In this document: one piece after another, positions 18,989 through 28,526 of the stretch
How positions within the stretch are numbered: position 1 is the stretch's first letter
Layout: each line of letters opens with the position of its first letter
Source of the DNA: Tsukamurella sp. PLM1
Lineage (GTDB): Bacteria > Actinomycetota > Actinomycetes > Mycobacteriales > Mycobacteriaceae
Direction of reading: 5' to 3'
Length of the DNA: 64,000 bases
NCBI RefSeq assembly: GCF_023168325.1
Contig: NZ_AP025688.1
Span: forward strand, 2,418,001 to 2,482,000
Made by a program: the position numbers and the translations under genes
The notes under the pieces: generated by a model
Seen by the model: the letters and a program-made list of their open reading frames with translations, nothing else
Database searches by the model: none
Told to the model about the DNA's origin: nothing

Positions 18989-20688
18989 CTGAGCCTCGAA
19001 GTCACGTACCTGCCCGACCTCCATCAGTTCGCCCTCTGGTCCTCCCACGATCTCGACGATCCCGCCCGCGCCACGGCGCTCCCGCTCGTCGTGTCGGTCG
19101 ACGGGGCGCTCGCCGTGCGCGACGTCCGCTGCGACCTCGTCGACGTGACCGCGCTGCCGGGCGCCGCGCGGCCCTCCGCCTCACTCGCCGCGTGGTCCGC
19201 CCTGTTCCGGGGTGACGGGGCGACGCTGCCGATCGCGGCTCACGCCGAGCCGGACCCGACGGGAACGGCCGTCACCTCCGCCGCCTACGCGACCACCGCC
19301 TTCGCCGACACCGCCGCGACGGCGGCGTCCCTCGACGGCGCCCTCGACGCGAAACCGCGGCCCTACCAGGCCGCCGGCGTCGCGTGGCTGCTCCGGACCC
19401 TGCACGACCACGGCGGCGCGCTCCTCGCCGACGAGATGGGCCTCGGCAAGACGCTGCAGGCGATCGGGGCGCTCACGCGACTCGGCCCGGGGCCTCACCT
19501 CGTCGTCTGCCCCACGAGCCTCGCCACCAACTGGCGGCGCGAAATCGCCCGGTTCGCGCCCGCGCTCCTGGACGAGGTCACGATCGTCTCCTACGCCCGG
19601 CTCCGCCGCTCCGCCGGGGAGCTGGCCGAGACCCGGTGGACCGCAGCGGTCTTCGACGAGGCCCACACGTTGAAGAACCCACGCACCCAGGTCTCGCGCG
19701 CCGCCCGGGAATTGGACGCGGAGTTCCGAATCGCCCTCACCGGCACACCGATCGAGAACTCGCTCGATGACCTGTGGGCGATCCTGCGCGTGGTCACCCC
19801 ACGGATGTTCCCCGTGAAGGCGGTCTTCCGCCGCCGGTTCACGCGCGCCGTCGAGGCCGGAGACGACGGCGCCCTGCGACGCCTGCGCGCCGCCGTCGCG
19901 CCGGTGATGCTGGCCCGCACCAAGGACCGCGCGGCGGGCGCGCTCCCGCCGAAGATCGTCAATCCGGTGGTGTGCGACCTCAGCGACGAGCAGGCCCGCC
20001 GCTACGACGCGGTCCTCGCCCGCGCCGCGGACGACGGCTTCGGCAGCGGACTCGAACGGCACGGTCGGCTGCTCGCGGTGCTCACCGCGCTCAAGCAGAT
20101 CTGCAACCACCCGGACTCCCCGACGGTGCCGCGCCGTCGCCGGAACGCGGCCGGTCCGGCAAACTCGATGTGGCGCTGGAGATCCTCGAGGCGAACGTCG
20201 CGGCGCACCGTCCCACCCTCGTATTCACGCAGTACCGCGACACGGGCGAGATGCTCGCGGCGGCGGCATCGTCCGTGCTGGACCGGCCGGTGCCGTTCTT
20301 CCACGGTGAGATGCCGGTCGCCGAGCGGTCCGCGATCGCCGACGCGTTCCAGTCGGGCGCCGGGCCGGAAATCCTCGTGATGAGCCTCAAGGCGGGCGGC
20401 ACGGGCCTCACCCTCACCCGGGCGAGCGAGGTGCTCCACTACGACCGCTGGTGGAACCCGGCTGTGGAGGCCCAGGCCACCGACCGGGCGCACCGCATCG
20501 GCCAGGACCGCCCGGTCACCGTCACCACGCTGACGACGGCGACCACGATCGAGGAGCACATCGACGAGATGCACCGCCGCAAGGCGCTTCTCGGCGTGCA
20601 CGCCGACGACGGATCGATCGTGACCGAGCTGGCAGCACTCGACGACGAGCGGCTGATGGACGTCCTGCGCCGGAACCGGGAGAACTGA
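18989..20688 (+). CDS. SNF2/SWI2-family DEAD/DEAH helicase (one frame break, start uncertain)
   Basis: A Swi2/Snf2 double-stranded-DNA translocase of about 566 residues. The N-terminal 120 residues are unassigned. The ATPase lobe has PYQAAGVAWLLRTLHDHGGA, Walker A LLADEMGLGKT, DEAH in AAVFDEAHTLKN, motif III LTGTPIENSLDDLW. The second lobe has LVFTQYRDTGEM, MSLKAGGTGLTLTRASEV, and DRAHRIGQDRPVTV. The frame breaks at CCCC 20118-20121 (one C restores HPDSPDGAAPSPERG). No ATG fits: the open frame begins at GTG 18929 inside the operator, whereas CTG 18989 has GAAGGA upstream and begins SLEVTYLPDLHQFALW; another indel may hide the true start. It ends 1 bp before a SWIM-finger gene, a common pairing. 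Confidence 0.85.
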
Positions 20689-20689
20689 C

Positions 20690-21249
20690 ATGTCCACGAA
20701 CCCCTTCGGATTCACCACGTGGGGCGCCGACCTCGTCCGGATCGCGGAACCGATCACGGCGCGCACACCGAACACGCACGCGCCGCGGGCGCGGAGCCTC
20801 GCCCGGAACGGCGGCGTCACACTGCAGTTCGACGGTGGCCGCGTGACCGCGCTGGTGCACAGCGGCGCGAGCGCATCGGTGGCGCACCTCGAGTTCGCCG
20901 CAATGGCTCCTGCGGTCGCGACGGCCTTGCGCGACGAGCTCGGGTCCCGCACGGAGCCCGACGATGCGATCCACGCCGCCCTGATCGCCGCCGGGCTGCG
21001 GCCCGCGCCCGTCCTCGAGGCCGCCGACTGCTCGTGCACAGCGCGCAGCACGATGTGCGTGCACGTGCTCGCCGCGGCGTACGCGCTCGCGACGCTCGTC
21101 GACCACGAGCCGGTGACCGCGCTGACGATCCAGTCGTACGGCGCCGCGGGGCCCGCGGAGGGCGCAGCGCCGGACCGTCCGACTCCGCGCTGGACTCCCT
21201 CGCCGCACTGCAGGTGCGGGACTACTACGCGCTGCCCGCCACGCCCTGA
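20690..21249 (+). CDS. SWIM zinc-finger protein partnered with the SNF2 helicase (one frame break)
   Basis: A protein of about 186 residues whose N-terminus (MSTNPFGFTTWGADLVRIAE) leads into a beta-rich segment and then the SWIM motif C-x-C-x6-C-x-H in CSCTARSTMCVHVLAAAYAL, which should bind zinc and mediate DNA or protein contact. The C-terminus is restored (DSALDSLAALQVRDYYALPA) by one C at 21179-21180. It starts 1 bp after the SNF2 stop, implying coupled translation; SWIM proteins are recurrent partners of bacterial SNF2 helicases. Its 3' end overlaps convergent coaE by 25 bp. Confidence 0.8.
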
Positions 21250-22121
21250 GCGGCGACGCGCACCGTCACCGCACGCCCGGGATCGGAACCCTGGAAGACC
21301 CCGGGCTCCGTTGCGGCGGGGGCGAATCCGGCGTCCGCGAGCTTGTGCGCGACGGCATCGACGGTGACGCCCTCGGCGAGCACGACGGAGGCCGCGGCAC
21401 CGTCGGCCGTGACCGAGGCGGCCTCGGCGCCCAGGGTGATCCACAGCCGCCCGACGAGCCGCTCGCCGTACGCGGCATCCTCCACGTGCGGGGCGTCGGC
21501 TGCGGGCCGCTGCGCGGCGAGGTTCGCGGCGAACGGAGCGATGCGCTCCGCCCAGAGCGCGCGAACGGCGGCGCGGGTGGCGTCCTCGGTGCCGGTGTTC
21601 TCGAGCCACACGTCGGCGACGGCGCGCCGCTGCTCGTCGGTGGCCTGCGCCGCGATGCGGGCGCGGGCATCGTCCTCGGCCATCCCGCGCGCGCCGACGA
21701 GCCGGCGCACCCGCTCCTCGGCGTCGACCCAGACGATGATCACCAGGTGGAACATGGGCGCCACCTTGTTCTCCACGAGCAGCGGGATGTCCTGCACGAT
21801 CACGGCGTCCGGTCCCGCGGCCTCGATCAGCTCGGCCGATCGCGCGCCCACCAGCGGATGCGTGATGGCGTTGAGCTTGGCGCGGGACTCGTCGTCGGAG
21901 AAGGCGATCGCCGCGAGGGCGGGCCGGTTGAGGCTGCCGTCCTCGGCGAGGATGCCCTCACCGAAGGCCTCGACGAGGGCAGCGAGGCCGGGCGTGCCGG
22001 GCTCGACGACCTCGCGCGCGATCTTGTCGCCGTCCACGATCACGGCGCCGAGCTCGGCGAGTTCCTTCGCCACCGTCGACTTGCCCGCGCCGATACCGCC
22101 CGTGAGTCCGATCCGCATCAT
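21225..22121 (-). CDS. coaE: Dephospho-CoA kinase with a C-terminal extension
   Basis: CoaE phosphorylates dephospho-CoA in the last step of CoA synthesis. The first 200 residues are a P-loop kinase: MRIGLTGGIGAGKSTVAKEL (Walker A), DGDKIAREVVEPGTPGLAAL, the lid region and HPLVGARSAELIEAAGPDAV, VIVQDIPLLVENKVAPMFHL. About 95 further residues follow (YGERLVGRLWITLGAEAASV onward) without recognised domain; in M. tuberculosis CoaE the extension is instead a UPF0157/GrpB domain. Start ATG 22121 or 22118. Next to rpsA in mycobacteria; here 10.8 kb of accessory DNA intervenes. Confidence 0.93.
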   Translation of the reverse strand: MMRIGLTGGIGAGKSTVAKELAELGAVIVDGDKIAREVVEPGTPGLAALVEAFGEGILAEDGSLNRPALAAIAFSDDESRAKLNAITHPLVGARSAELIEAAGPDAVIVQDIPLLVENKVAPMFHLVIIVWVDAEERVRRLVGARGMAEDDARARIAAQATDEQRRAVADVWLENTGTEDATRAAVRALWAERIAPFAANLAAQRPAADAPHVEDAAYGERLVGRLWITLGAEAASVTADGAAASVVLAEGVTVDAVAHKLADAGFAPAATEPGVFQGSDPGRAVTVRVAAQGVAGSA

Positions 22122-22131
22122 GGGATCAACA

Positions 22132-23410
22132 CTAGTGAGCGGCGCTGACCCCCGGCACGCCCGACACCTCGTCGGGTGCGTGCTCGAGCGTGCCGCGGCG
22201 CAGCTCCTTGCCGGTCGGGACATCGATCGCCACGATCGCCTTGGCCGCGGGATCGGTGACGTACGCGGTGGATCCCATGGTGAAGACCGCGGGGCGCGGC
22301 TCCTGCCAGTTCGCGTCCTCGGTCCACGGCTCGGTGACCTTCAGCTCACGGACGATCGCTCCGGTGTTCGGGTCGAGGGTGCGCAGCACGCCGTCGGTAC
22401 CGAGGACCGGCCTCGCCGAACTGGCCGCGGGCGAGCGAGCGGAAGCTGTACGAGGCCGGCAGGTCCACCAGCTTGACAGTGCCGGTCCGCGTGTCGATCA
22501 GGCTCACGCGGGTGGGACGCTCCGGCTTGGCCTCCTTGTCCACCTTGTAGTCGCCCAGGACCACCGCGTGGGCCTCGGTGGCGGCGACGTTGCCGGTCCG
22601 CGCGTAGCCGGGCGTCGGGGCGGCGGTCTTGATGATCTCGTTGCCGCGCACGATGAGCACACCGTCCTCGCAGCCGAACAGCACCGCGCCGCCCTCCGCC
22701 GCACCCTCCCCGTGCACGCCCGGGCACTGCTCGTTGCGCGCGATCTCCTTGCGATCCTTGTCGAGGATCGCGACGCCGGTGCGGGTCTTCTCGTCGCCGA
22801 GGGTGATCAGCATGGACCCGTCGGCCCGCTCGACCGCGACGCCGTGGTGCGCCTTCGGAGCGGTGTAGGTGGCGCGCGGCGCGTCCTTCTCGCCGACCTG
22901 CGCCGAGGCGAACGAGGTGACCGTGCCCGTGCCGTCGGAGAACAGTACCGTCCGGCCGTCGTGCCGTACGACGTGGCCCGGCTCGGGCGCCTCGATCCGG
23001 ATGTCGGTCCGACGGGGCGCCGCCGAGTAGAAGTGCTGGTGGTCGCCGTGCGGCACCGACCAGGCTCCGAGGTCGATCAGGCGGAACCCGTCCCCCTCGG
23101 ACAGGTAGACGTGCCGACCGTCGCCCGCGGGGTTCACCCGGAGGTAGCCCTCGCCGGGGAAGTCGGCGATCTCGGTGAGCGTCGCGGCGTCGAGCACCTG
23201 CACGCCGCCCTCGTAGGTCAGGGCGAGCCGGGCCGCGGCGCGGCGCTCCTCGGTGGCCCCACCCGGCTTCTCGGCGCCGTCGCCGGTGTGAGCGTGGCCC
23301 TCGTGGCCGGAGGAGGCCGACGGTGCCGTGGTCACGTCGGAGCTGCCGCATCCGGCCACGAGTAGAGCGGCGGCGAGGAGCGGGACTGTCATGCGAAGGC
23401 GAGTGGACAT
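22132..23410 (-). CDS. aztD: AztD-like zinc metallochaperone lipoprotein (one frame break)
   Basis: A secreted beta-propeller protein of about 425 residues. The signal (MTVPLLAAALLVAGCGSSDV) ends in a lipobox LVAGC, so it is probably membrane-anchored. A His-rich linker (SSGHEGHAHTGDG) and the motif HGDHQHFYSAAP correspond to zinc sites of AztD chaperones that feed periplasmic zinc to ABC-importer binding proteins; propeller blades such as RLALTYEGGVQVLDAATLTE and GVAILDKDRKEIARNEQCPG recur. The frame changes around 22408-22412; removing one G gives FGEAVLGTDGVLRTLDPNTG. A Zur-box-like dyad lies 22 bp upstream of the ATG. No aztABC partners are adjacent, so its client importer must be elsewhere. 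Confidence 0.8.
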
Positions 23411-23431
23411 GACGGAATTACTAATCGATCA

Positions 23432-23446
23432 TGAAAATCATTGTCA
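23432..23446 (-). promoter_or_regulatory. Zur box upstream of aztD
   Basis: TGAAAATCATTGTCA is a dyad matching the mycobacterial Zur motif (TGAAAATCATTTTCA-like) with a single asymmetry. It precedes aztD by 22 bp and is an AT-rich island in GC-rich sequence. Zinc-dependent repression is expected. Confidence 0.75.
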
Positions 23447-23497
23447 AAGTGCTGCATGTCCATGCGTGCATGTGAGCCGTCTGGGATGATCGCGGTC

Positions 23498-24913
23498 ATG
23501 CCCCTCGTCGCCGGTATCGACTCTTCCACCCAGTCATGCAAGGTCGTTGTGTGCGACGCGGATTCGGGTGAGGTCGTGCGTTCCGGATCCGCTCCGCACC
23601 CGCCGGGCACCGAGGTGGCCCCCGCCGCGTGGCTCGACGCGTTCGCCGTGGCGGCGCGGGCCGCGGGCGGCCTCGACGACGTGGCCGCCGCCGCGGTGGG
23701 CGCGCAGCAGCACGGCATGGTGTGCCTGGACCGCGACGGCTCCGTGGTGCGGGACGCCCTGCTGTGGAACGACACCCGGTCGGCCGCCGCCGCGGAGCAG
23801 CTCATCGCGGACCTCGGCGGACCGGACCGGTGGGCCGACGCGGTGGGCGTCGTCCCGGTCGCCGCCGTTACCGCCGCGAAGCTGCGCTGGCTCGCCGACG
23901 CGGAGCCCGCGCGCGCGGACGCGACGGCCGCGGTCTGCCTCCCGCACGACTGGCTGACGTGGCGGCTCGGCGGGGGCGGGATAGGCACCCTCGCGACGGA
24001 TCGCTCGGACGCCTCCGGCACCGGCTACTTCAGCGCCGCGACCGGCGAATACCGCACGGACCTCCTCGAACTCGCACTGCGCGGGCGGAGGCCCGCCCTC
24101 CCCCGCGTGCTCGGCCCCGCGGAGTCGACACCGGTGGTCACCGACGACGGCCCGCTCCGCCGCGGAACGCTGCTCGGCGCCGGCGCGGGCGACAACGCCG
24201 GCGCCGCGCTGGGGCTCGACGCCCGGCCCGGGGACTGCATCGTCTCCCTCGGGACGTCGGGCGTGGTCAGTGCGGTCACGGCGACGGCCCCGCGGGACCC
24301 GTCGGGCATCGTCGCCGGGTTCGCCGACGCGACGGGGCACCAGCTGCCGCTGGTCTGCACCCTCAACGGCGCCCCGGTGCTGGCGGCGACCGCGCGGATG
24401 CTCGGGGCCGGCCTCGACGAGTTCGCGCGGCTCGCGCTGGCCGCGCCGCCCGGCGCCGACGGCCTGGTCCTGGTCCCGTTCTTCGCCGGGGAGCGCTCCC
24501 CCAACCTGCCGAGCGCCACCGGCTCCCTGCAGGGCGTGACCGGCACGAACCTCACGCGGGAGAACATCGCCCGCGCCGCCGTCGAGGGCCTGCTCTGCTC
24601 GCTGCAGTTCTGCCTCGACGCGATCGCCGACCAGGGCACGGCCGTCGAGCGGATCCTCGTCGTGGGCGGCGGTGGCCGCTCCGGCGCGGTGCGCGCCATC
24701 GCACCCGCGATCTTCGGCCGCGCCGTCGACTTCCCCGCCGACGGCGAGTACGTCGCCCGCGGCGCGGCGCGGCAGGCGGCGTGGGCGCGCACGGACAGCG
24801 GAACGCCGCCCGAGTGGTCGCGCCCCGGCGCCGAATCCCGCACCGCCGAACCCGCCCCGGAGGTCTACGCCCGCTATCGCGAGGCCGCCGCGCTGGTGCT
24901 CGGCCGCGCCTGA
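23498..24913 (+). CDS. xylB: Xylulokinase (FGGY carbohydrate kinase)
   Basis: A 471-residue FGGY kinase that would phosphorylate D-xylulose made from arabitol or xylitol by the adjacent dehydrogenases. Residues 1-20 carry the phosphate-1 loop (MPLVAGIDSSTQSCKVVVCD); the substrate-recognition segment is AVGAQQHGMVCLDRDG with LLWNDTRS; the catalytic base Asp lies in LLGAGAGDNAGAALGLD; the C-terminal FGGY-type region is PFFAGERSPNLPSATGSLQG and the adenosine motif VVGGGGRSGAVRAIAPAIFG. ATG 23498 starts the family N-terminus; in-frame ATGs from 23441 would add non-conserved residues. It diverges from aztD and converges on the mannitol dehydrogenase gene. Confidence 0.92.
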   Translation: MPLVAGIDSSTQSCKVVVCDADSGEVVRSGSAPHPPGTEVAPAAWLDAFAVAARAAGGLDDVAAAAVGAQQHGMVCLDRDGSVVRDALLWNDTRSAAAAEQLIADLGGPDRWADAVGVVPVAAVTAAKLRWLADAEPARADATAAVCLPHDWLTWRLGGGGIGTLATDRSDASGTGYFSAATGEYRTDLLELALRGRRPALPRVLGPAESTPVVTDDGPLRRGTLLGAGAGDNAGAALGLDARPGDCIVSLGTSGVVSAVTATAPRDPSGIVAGFADATGHQLPLVCTLNGAPVLAATARMLGAGLDEFARLALAAPPGADGLVLVPFFAGERSPNLPSATGSLQGVTGTNLTRENIARAAVEGLLCSLQFCLDAIADQGTAVERILVVGGGGRSGAVRAIAPAIFGRAVDFPADGEYVARGAARQAAWARTDSGTPPEWSRPGAESRTAEPAPEVYARYREAAALVLGRA

Positions 24914-24923
24914 ACCGCGGAAC

Positions 24924-26407
24924 CTACCGGGCGAGCAGGTCCCGCAGTACGGCGCGGGCGCCCACCTCGCGCAGCGCGGTCAGCGCCGAGAGGTAGGGCT
25001 CGGTGAACCCGGGGCGGACGGCGAGATCGCCGAAGAGGTCCGGCGCCGTCACGAAGGCGAGCGGCTCGGCCCTGGACCGCAGGGCCCGCGCCGTGAGGGC
25101 GTCCGCCTCGCGGTCGTTCTGCTCGATCGCGGCGCCCGCATCGTCGAATCCCTCGCAGCCGCGCGTCCAGGCCGCGACGACGGCGGCGGCGAGGGCGCCG
25201 CGGCCCCGGCGTCGAGACGTGAGACGATGACGGGCACAAGCCATTTCGGTATGCGATCGGAGGCGTCCTGGCACAGCCGCGCAACGGTGTCGGCAATCGC
25301 GGGGTTGGAGAACCGGTCGAGCAGGGTGTCGATGTAGTCGTCCAGGTCGATGCCGGGGACGGGGCGCAGCGTGGGCCGCCCCTCCTCCTGCATGTACCGC
25401 CGGAGCAGTTCCCGCACGTCCGGGTCGGCGGCGGCGTCGTGGACGTACTCGTAGCCCAGCAGGCGGGCGAAGTGCCCCAGGGCCTGATGCCCCGCGTTGA
25501 GCAGGCGCAGCTTCATGAGCTCGTACGGCGCGACGTCGTCGACCACCTGCACGCCGGCGTCCTCGAACCGCGGGCGGCCCGCGCCGAAGGCGTCCTCGAG
25601 CACCCACTGGGTGTAGGGCTCGGCGACCACGGGCCAGCGGTCGTCGACGCCCGCGCGCTCGGCGACCTCCTCCCGCAGCGACGCGGGTGTGGCCGGCGTG
25701 ATCCGGTCTACCATCGAGTTCGGGAAGCGCACGTGCTCGGCGATCCACTCGGCGAGAGCGGGATCCGCCAGCCGGGCGAAGGCGCTGAAGGTGCGCTGCG
25801 CGACGTGCCCGTTGCCCTCGATGTTGTCGCAGGACATGACCGTGAAAGCGGGGACGCCGCGGTCGCGCCGCCGGCGCAGGGCCTCGGTGACGTAGCCGAA
25901 GACGGTGCGGGGCGCCGCGCCCGACTCCAGGTCGTGCCGGACATCCGGGTTGTCGGCGTCGAACTCGCCCGTGGTCGCGGAGAAGTTGTACCCGCCCTCG
26001 GTGATGGTGAGCGAGACGATGCGCGTCTCCGGCGCCGCGAGCTGCTCGAGCACCGTCTCGGGATCGTCGGGGGCGTACAGGTAGTCGACGATCGCCCCGA
26101 CGACGGAGGTCTCCACGGCACCGTCGGGATGCTTGAGGGTGAGCGTGTAGAGCCCGCCCTGCGGGACGAGCGCGTCGCGCATCGCGGCGTCGGCGGGCCG
26201 GAGTCCGACGCCGCGGATGCCCCAGCCCGCGGCATCGCCACCGGCGCCGAGCAGCCGGTCGACGTAAACGGCCTGGTGGGCGCGGTGGAAGCCGCCGACG
26301 CCGAAGTGGACGATGCCGGGCCGCACCGCGGCGCGGTCGTAGGCGGGCACGGTGGCGCCCGTGACCGCGGGGAGGGCGGCCGGGGTCAGGTCGATCGGTG
26401 CGCTCAT
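24924..26407 (-). CDS. Mannitol 2-dehydrogenase-type polyol dehydrogenase (one frame break)
   Basis: A long-chain NAD-dependent polyol dehydrogenase (mannitol/arabitol/sorbitol to the ketose) of about 494 residues. The nucleotide site starts at IVHFGVGGFHRAHQAVYVDR; the family segment RIVSLTITEGGYNF and DNIEGNGHVAQRTFSAFARL follow; the catalytic signature K-x4-N-x2-H is present in ELMKLRLLNAGHQALG. At CCCC 25204-25207 one added base restores the C-terminal helical domain (GALAAAVVAAWTRGCEGFDD, through VGARAVLRDLLAR) to its stop at 24924. The ATG (26405-26407) shares one base with the stop of the upstream dehydrogenase (TGATG), so translation is coupled. Confidence 0.9.
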
Positions 26408-27441
26408 CACTGCTCCTGGGTGTGCGGTTCGGTGCCGGTGCGGCCGGGATGGACGACGGCCTTGATACTGCCCGGGGCTTGGTCGGCGTTCAGCGCCTCG
26501 TCGGCCCGCTCCAGCGGGAAGCGCCCGGTCACCATCCCGTCGAGGTCGACGCGACCACTCGCCGCGAGCGCGATCGCCGTCGGCCAGGTGTTCGCGTAGC
26601 GGAAGACGCCCGTGAGGATCATCTCGCGCGCCTGGATCAGCGACACGGGGAGCTCGAGTTCGTCGGCGCTCATGCCCACCAAGACGATCCGGCCGCCGGG
26701 GCGGACGGCGGGGATGCCCGCGCGGATCGCGGGCGGCGCCCCGGACGCGTCGATGAAGGCGTCGAATCCGTCCCCCACGGCGGGCGCGTCCACCCCCGGG
26801 TCGACGGTGCGCGTGGCACCGAAGCGCTCGGCCGCCGCGCGCCGCGCGGGATCGGGGTCGGTCGCCACGATCCGCGTGAGCCCCGAGGCTCGCGCGACCT
26901 GCGCGCAGAGCAGGCCGATAGGCCCGGCGCCGGCGATGAGCACCGATCCGCCGAGGCCGACGGCCGCCTTCCGCAGCGCGGCGATCCCGACGGAGAGCGG
27001 CTCGAACAGCGCCGCGGCCTCGTCGGACACCGAGTCCGGGACCGCGTGCGCGAACGCCGATCCGATGGTCACGTATTCGGCCAGCGCTCCGTCGACCGGC
27101 GGGGTGGCGTAGAACCGCATGGCCGGGCAGAGGTTGTACTCGCCGCGGAGGGTCTCCTGGCTGTGCGGGTCGGGGCGCTGCGGCTCGATGGAGACGCGCT
27201 CCCCGATCCGCTCGGCGGGGACGCCCTCGCCGACCGCCACGATCCGCCCGGACGCCTCGTGCCCGAGCACGATCGGGTCGGTCACCACGAACTCGCCGAT
27301 CCGTCCGTGGCGCAGGTAGTGGGTATCGGAGCCGCACACGCCGACGGCCGCGACCTCGACCAGCACGTCGCCGGGGTCGGGTGCCGGGACGGGCCTCGAT
27401 TCGACGGCCATCCGTCCCCCGGGGTGCAGCACGCTGGCGCG
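26407..27441 (-). CDS. Zinc-dependent sorbitol/xylitol-type dehydrogenase (MDR family)
   Basis: A medium-chain dehydrogenase of 344 residues oxidising a polyol or secondary alcohol with NAD(P). Catalytic zinc ligands are visible in GVCGSDTHYLRHG (Cys) and LGHEASGRIVAVGEGV (His, Glu). The Rossmann loop is LIAGAGPIGLLCAQVA. The structural-zinc cysteine lobe is mostly missing (PDPHSQETLRGEYNLCP keeps one Cys), as in sorbitol dehydrogenases. ATG 27441 follows AAGGA too closely, so an upstream start such as GTG near 27471 is possible. First gene of a two-gene operon with the mannitol dehydrogenase, diverging from the SorC/DeoR-type regulator across two operator-like repeats. Confidence 0.88.
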   Translation of the reverse strand, partial: RASVLHPGGRMAVESRPVPAPDPGDVLVEVAAVGVCGSDTHYLRHGRIGEFVVTDPIVLGHEASGRIVAVGEGVPAERIGERVSIEPQRPDPHSQETLRGEYNLCPAMRFYATPPVDGALAEYVTIGSAFAHAVPDSVSDEAAALFEPLSVGIAALRKAAVGLGGSVLIAGAGPIGLLCAQVARASGLTRIVATDPDPARRAAAERFGATRTVDPGVDAPAVGDGFDAFIDASGAPPAIRAGIPAVRPGGRIVLVGMSADELELPVSLIQAREMILTGVFRYANTWPTAIALAASGRVDLDGMVTGRFPLERADEALNADQAPGSIKAVVHPGRTGTEPHTQEQ

Positions 27442-27489
27442 CATTTCCTTCAAAACTGTTGCCTGGATCACACCACCGATGTTAGCGTA

Positions 27490-27524
27490 GTGAGCAGAAT
27501 CACCGCTAGTGAGCATTTGCTCAC
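27490..27524. promoter_or_regulatory. Tandem operators for the polyol regulator
   Basis: GTGAGCATTTGCTCAC (27509-27524) is a perfect inverted repeat with 7-bp arms. A second, imperfect copy GTGAGCAGAATCAC lies at 27490-27503, its start 19 bp away. Both fall between the divergent dehydrogenase operon and the regulator-ABC operon, where a SorC/DeoR-type repressor would act on both. Confidence 0.65.
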
Positions 27525-27543
27525 ACTATCGACGGAGCATCGG

Positions 27544-28526
27544 GTGACATCACCGCAGCGCACTTCCGGGAACCCGGCCACGATCTGCGCCTGCTGGTGC
27601 GCGCGGCCACGATGTACCACCTCGAGGGGCTCACCCAGGCGCAGATCGCCGAGCGGCTGGGTGTCTCCCGTCCCACCGCCGGCCGGCTCGTCGCCCGGGC
27701 CCGCGCGCAGGGGCTCGTCACCGTGACGGTCGCCGCGCCCGCGCACCTCGCGGACTCCATCCACCCGGATCTCGAGCGCGATCTGGAGGCGGCCTTCGGG
27801 CTCACCGAGGCGATGATCATCGACGAGGACGCCGACGGGACGCCGTCGGGCGACGCGGCGCTGGGCCGCGCGGGCTCCTCGCTGCTGGCCCGTCGCCTGC
27901 AGCCGACGGACACCTTCGGGTTCACCTGGGGGCCCGAGCAGGTGGCCGTCGCGGACGCACTCGGCGGCGCCGCGGCCTGCGCCCGCGTCGTGCAGATGGA
28001 CGGCTCGATGACCTCCGTCGAGTACCACACCGGCGTCGACCACGCCCTTGCGCGCTTCTCCGAGCGCCTCGGCGCCCGGCCCGTCCGCCTCGTGGCACCG
28101 CTGTTCGCGGACCCGGACACCGTGCGGGCCCTGGAGCGCGATTCCATCGTCTCGCAGGCGCTCGCGGCCGCCCGCTCCGCGGAGGTGATGCTCTTCGGCG
28201 TCGGGTCGGTCTCCACCTCGACGACCCTCTTCGAGGGTGCGTACATCGACACCGAGGTCCTCGGCGAGCTGCGCGACCTCGGGGCCGTCGGCGAGATCGG
28301 CGGCCGGTTCTACGGGATCGACGGTGCGCCCGTCGTCTCGTCGCTCGTCGAACGCACCGTCTCGGTACCGCTGGAGGACATCCGGCGTTGCCCCACAGCA
28401 ATTCTCACCTCCGGCGGGGAGCACCGCCGGGAATCGATCCTGGGCGCCCTGCGCGGCGGCTTCGCGACCGCTCTGGTCACGGACCGAACCACTGCGCAGT
28501 GGCTGCTCACCGAACAGAAGGGATGA
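27544..28526 (+). CDS. SorC/DeoR-type sugar-binding transcriptional regulator (probable frame break near start)
   Basis: A SorC-family regulator of about 327 residues: an N-terminal winged helix (LLVRAATMYHLEGLTQAQIA, ERLGVSRPTAGRLVARARAQ) followed by a sugar-phosphate-isomerase-like effector domain (DTFGFTWGPEQVAVADALGG, AEVMLFGVGSVSTSTTLFEG, GEIGGRFYGIDGAPVVSSLV). The clean frame opens only at GTG 27597, inside the DNA-binding helix. GTG 27544 (MTSPQRTSGN) with one added C at 27573-27575 gives a complete N-terminus. Its TGA overlaps the ATG of the binding-protein gene (ATGA). It probably represses both divergent operons until a phosphorylated polyol binds. Confidence 0.85.

Noticed and set aside
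25049-27337. A 762-residue frame covering both dehydrogenase genes
   Set aside because: Its first third is an out-of-frame reading of the Zn-dehydrogenase; the true mannitol dehydrogenase starts at 26407.
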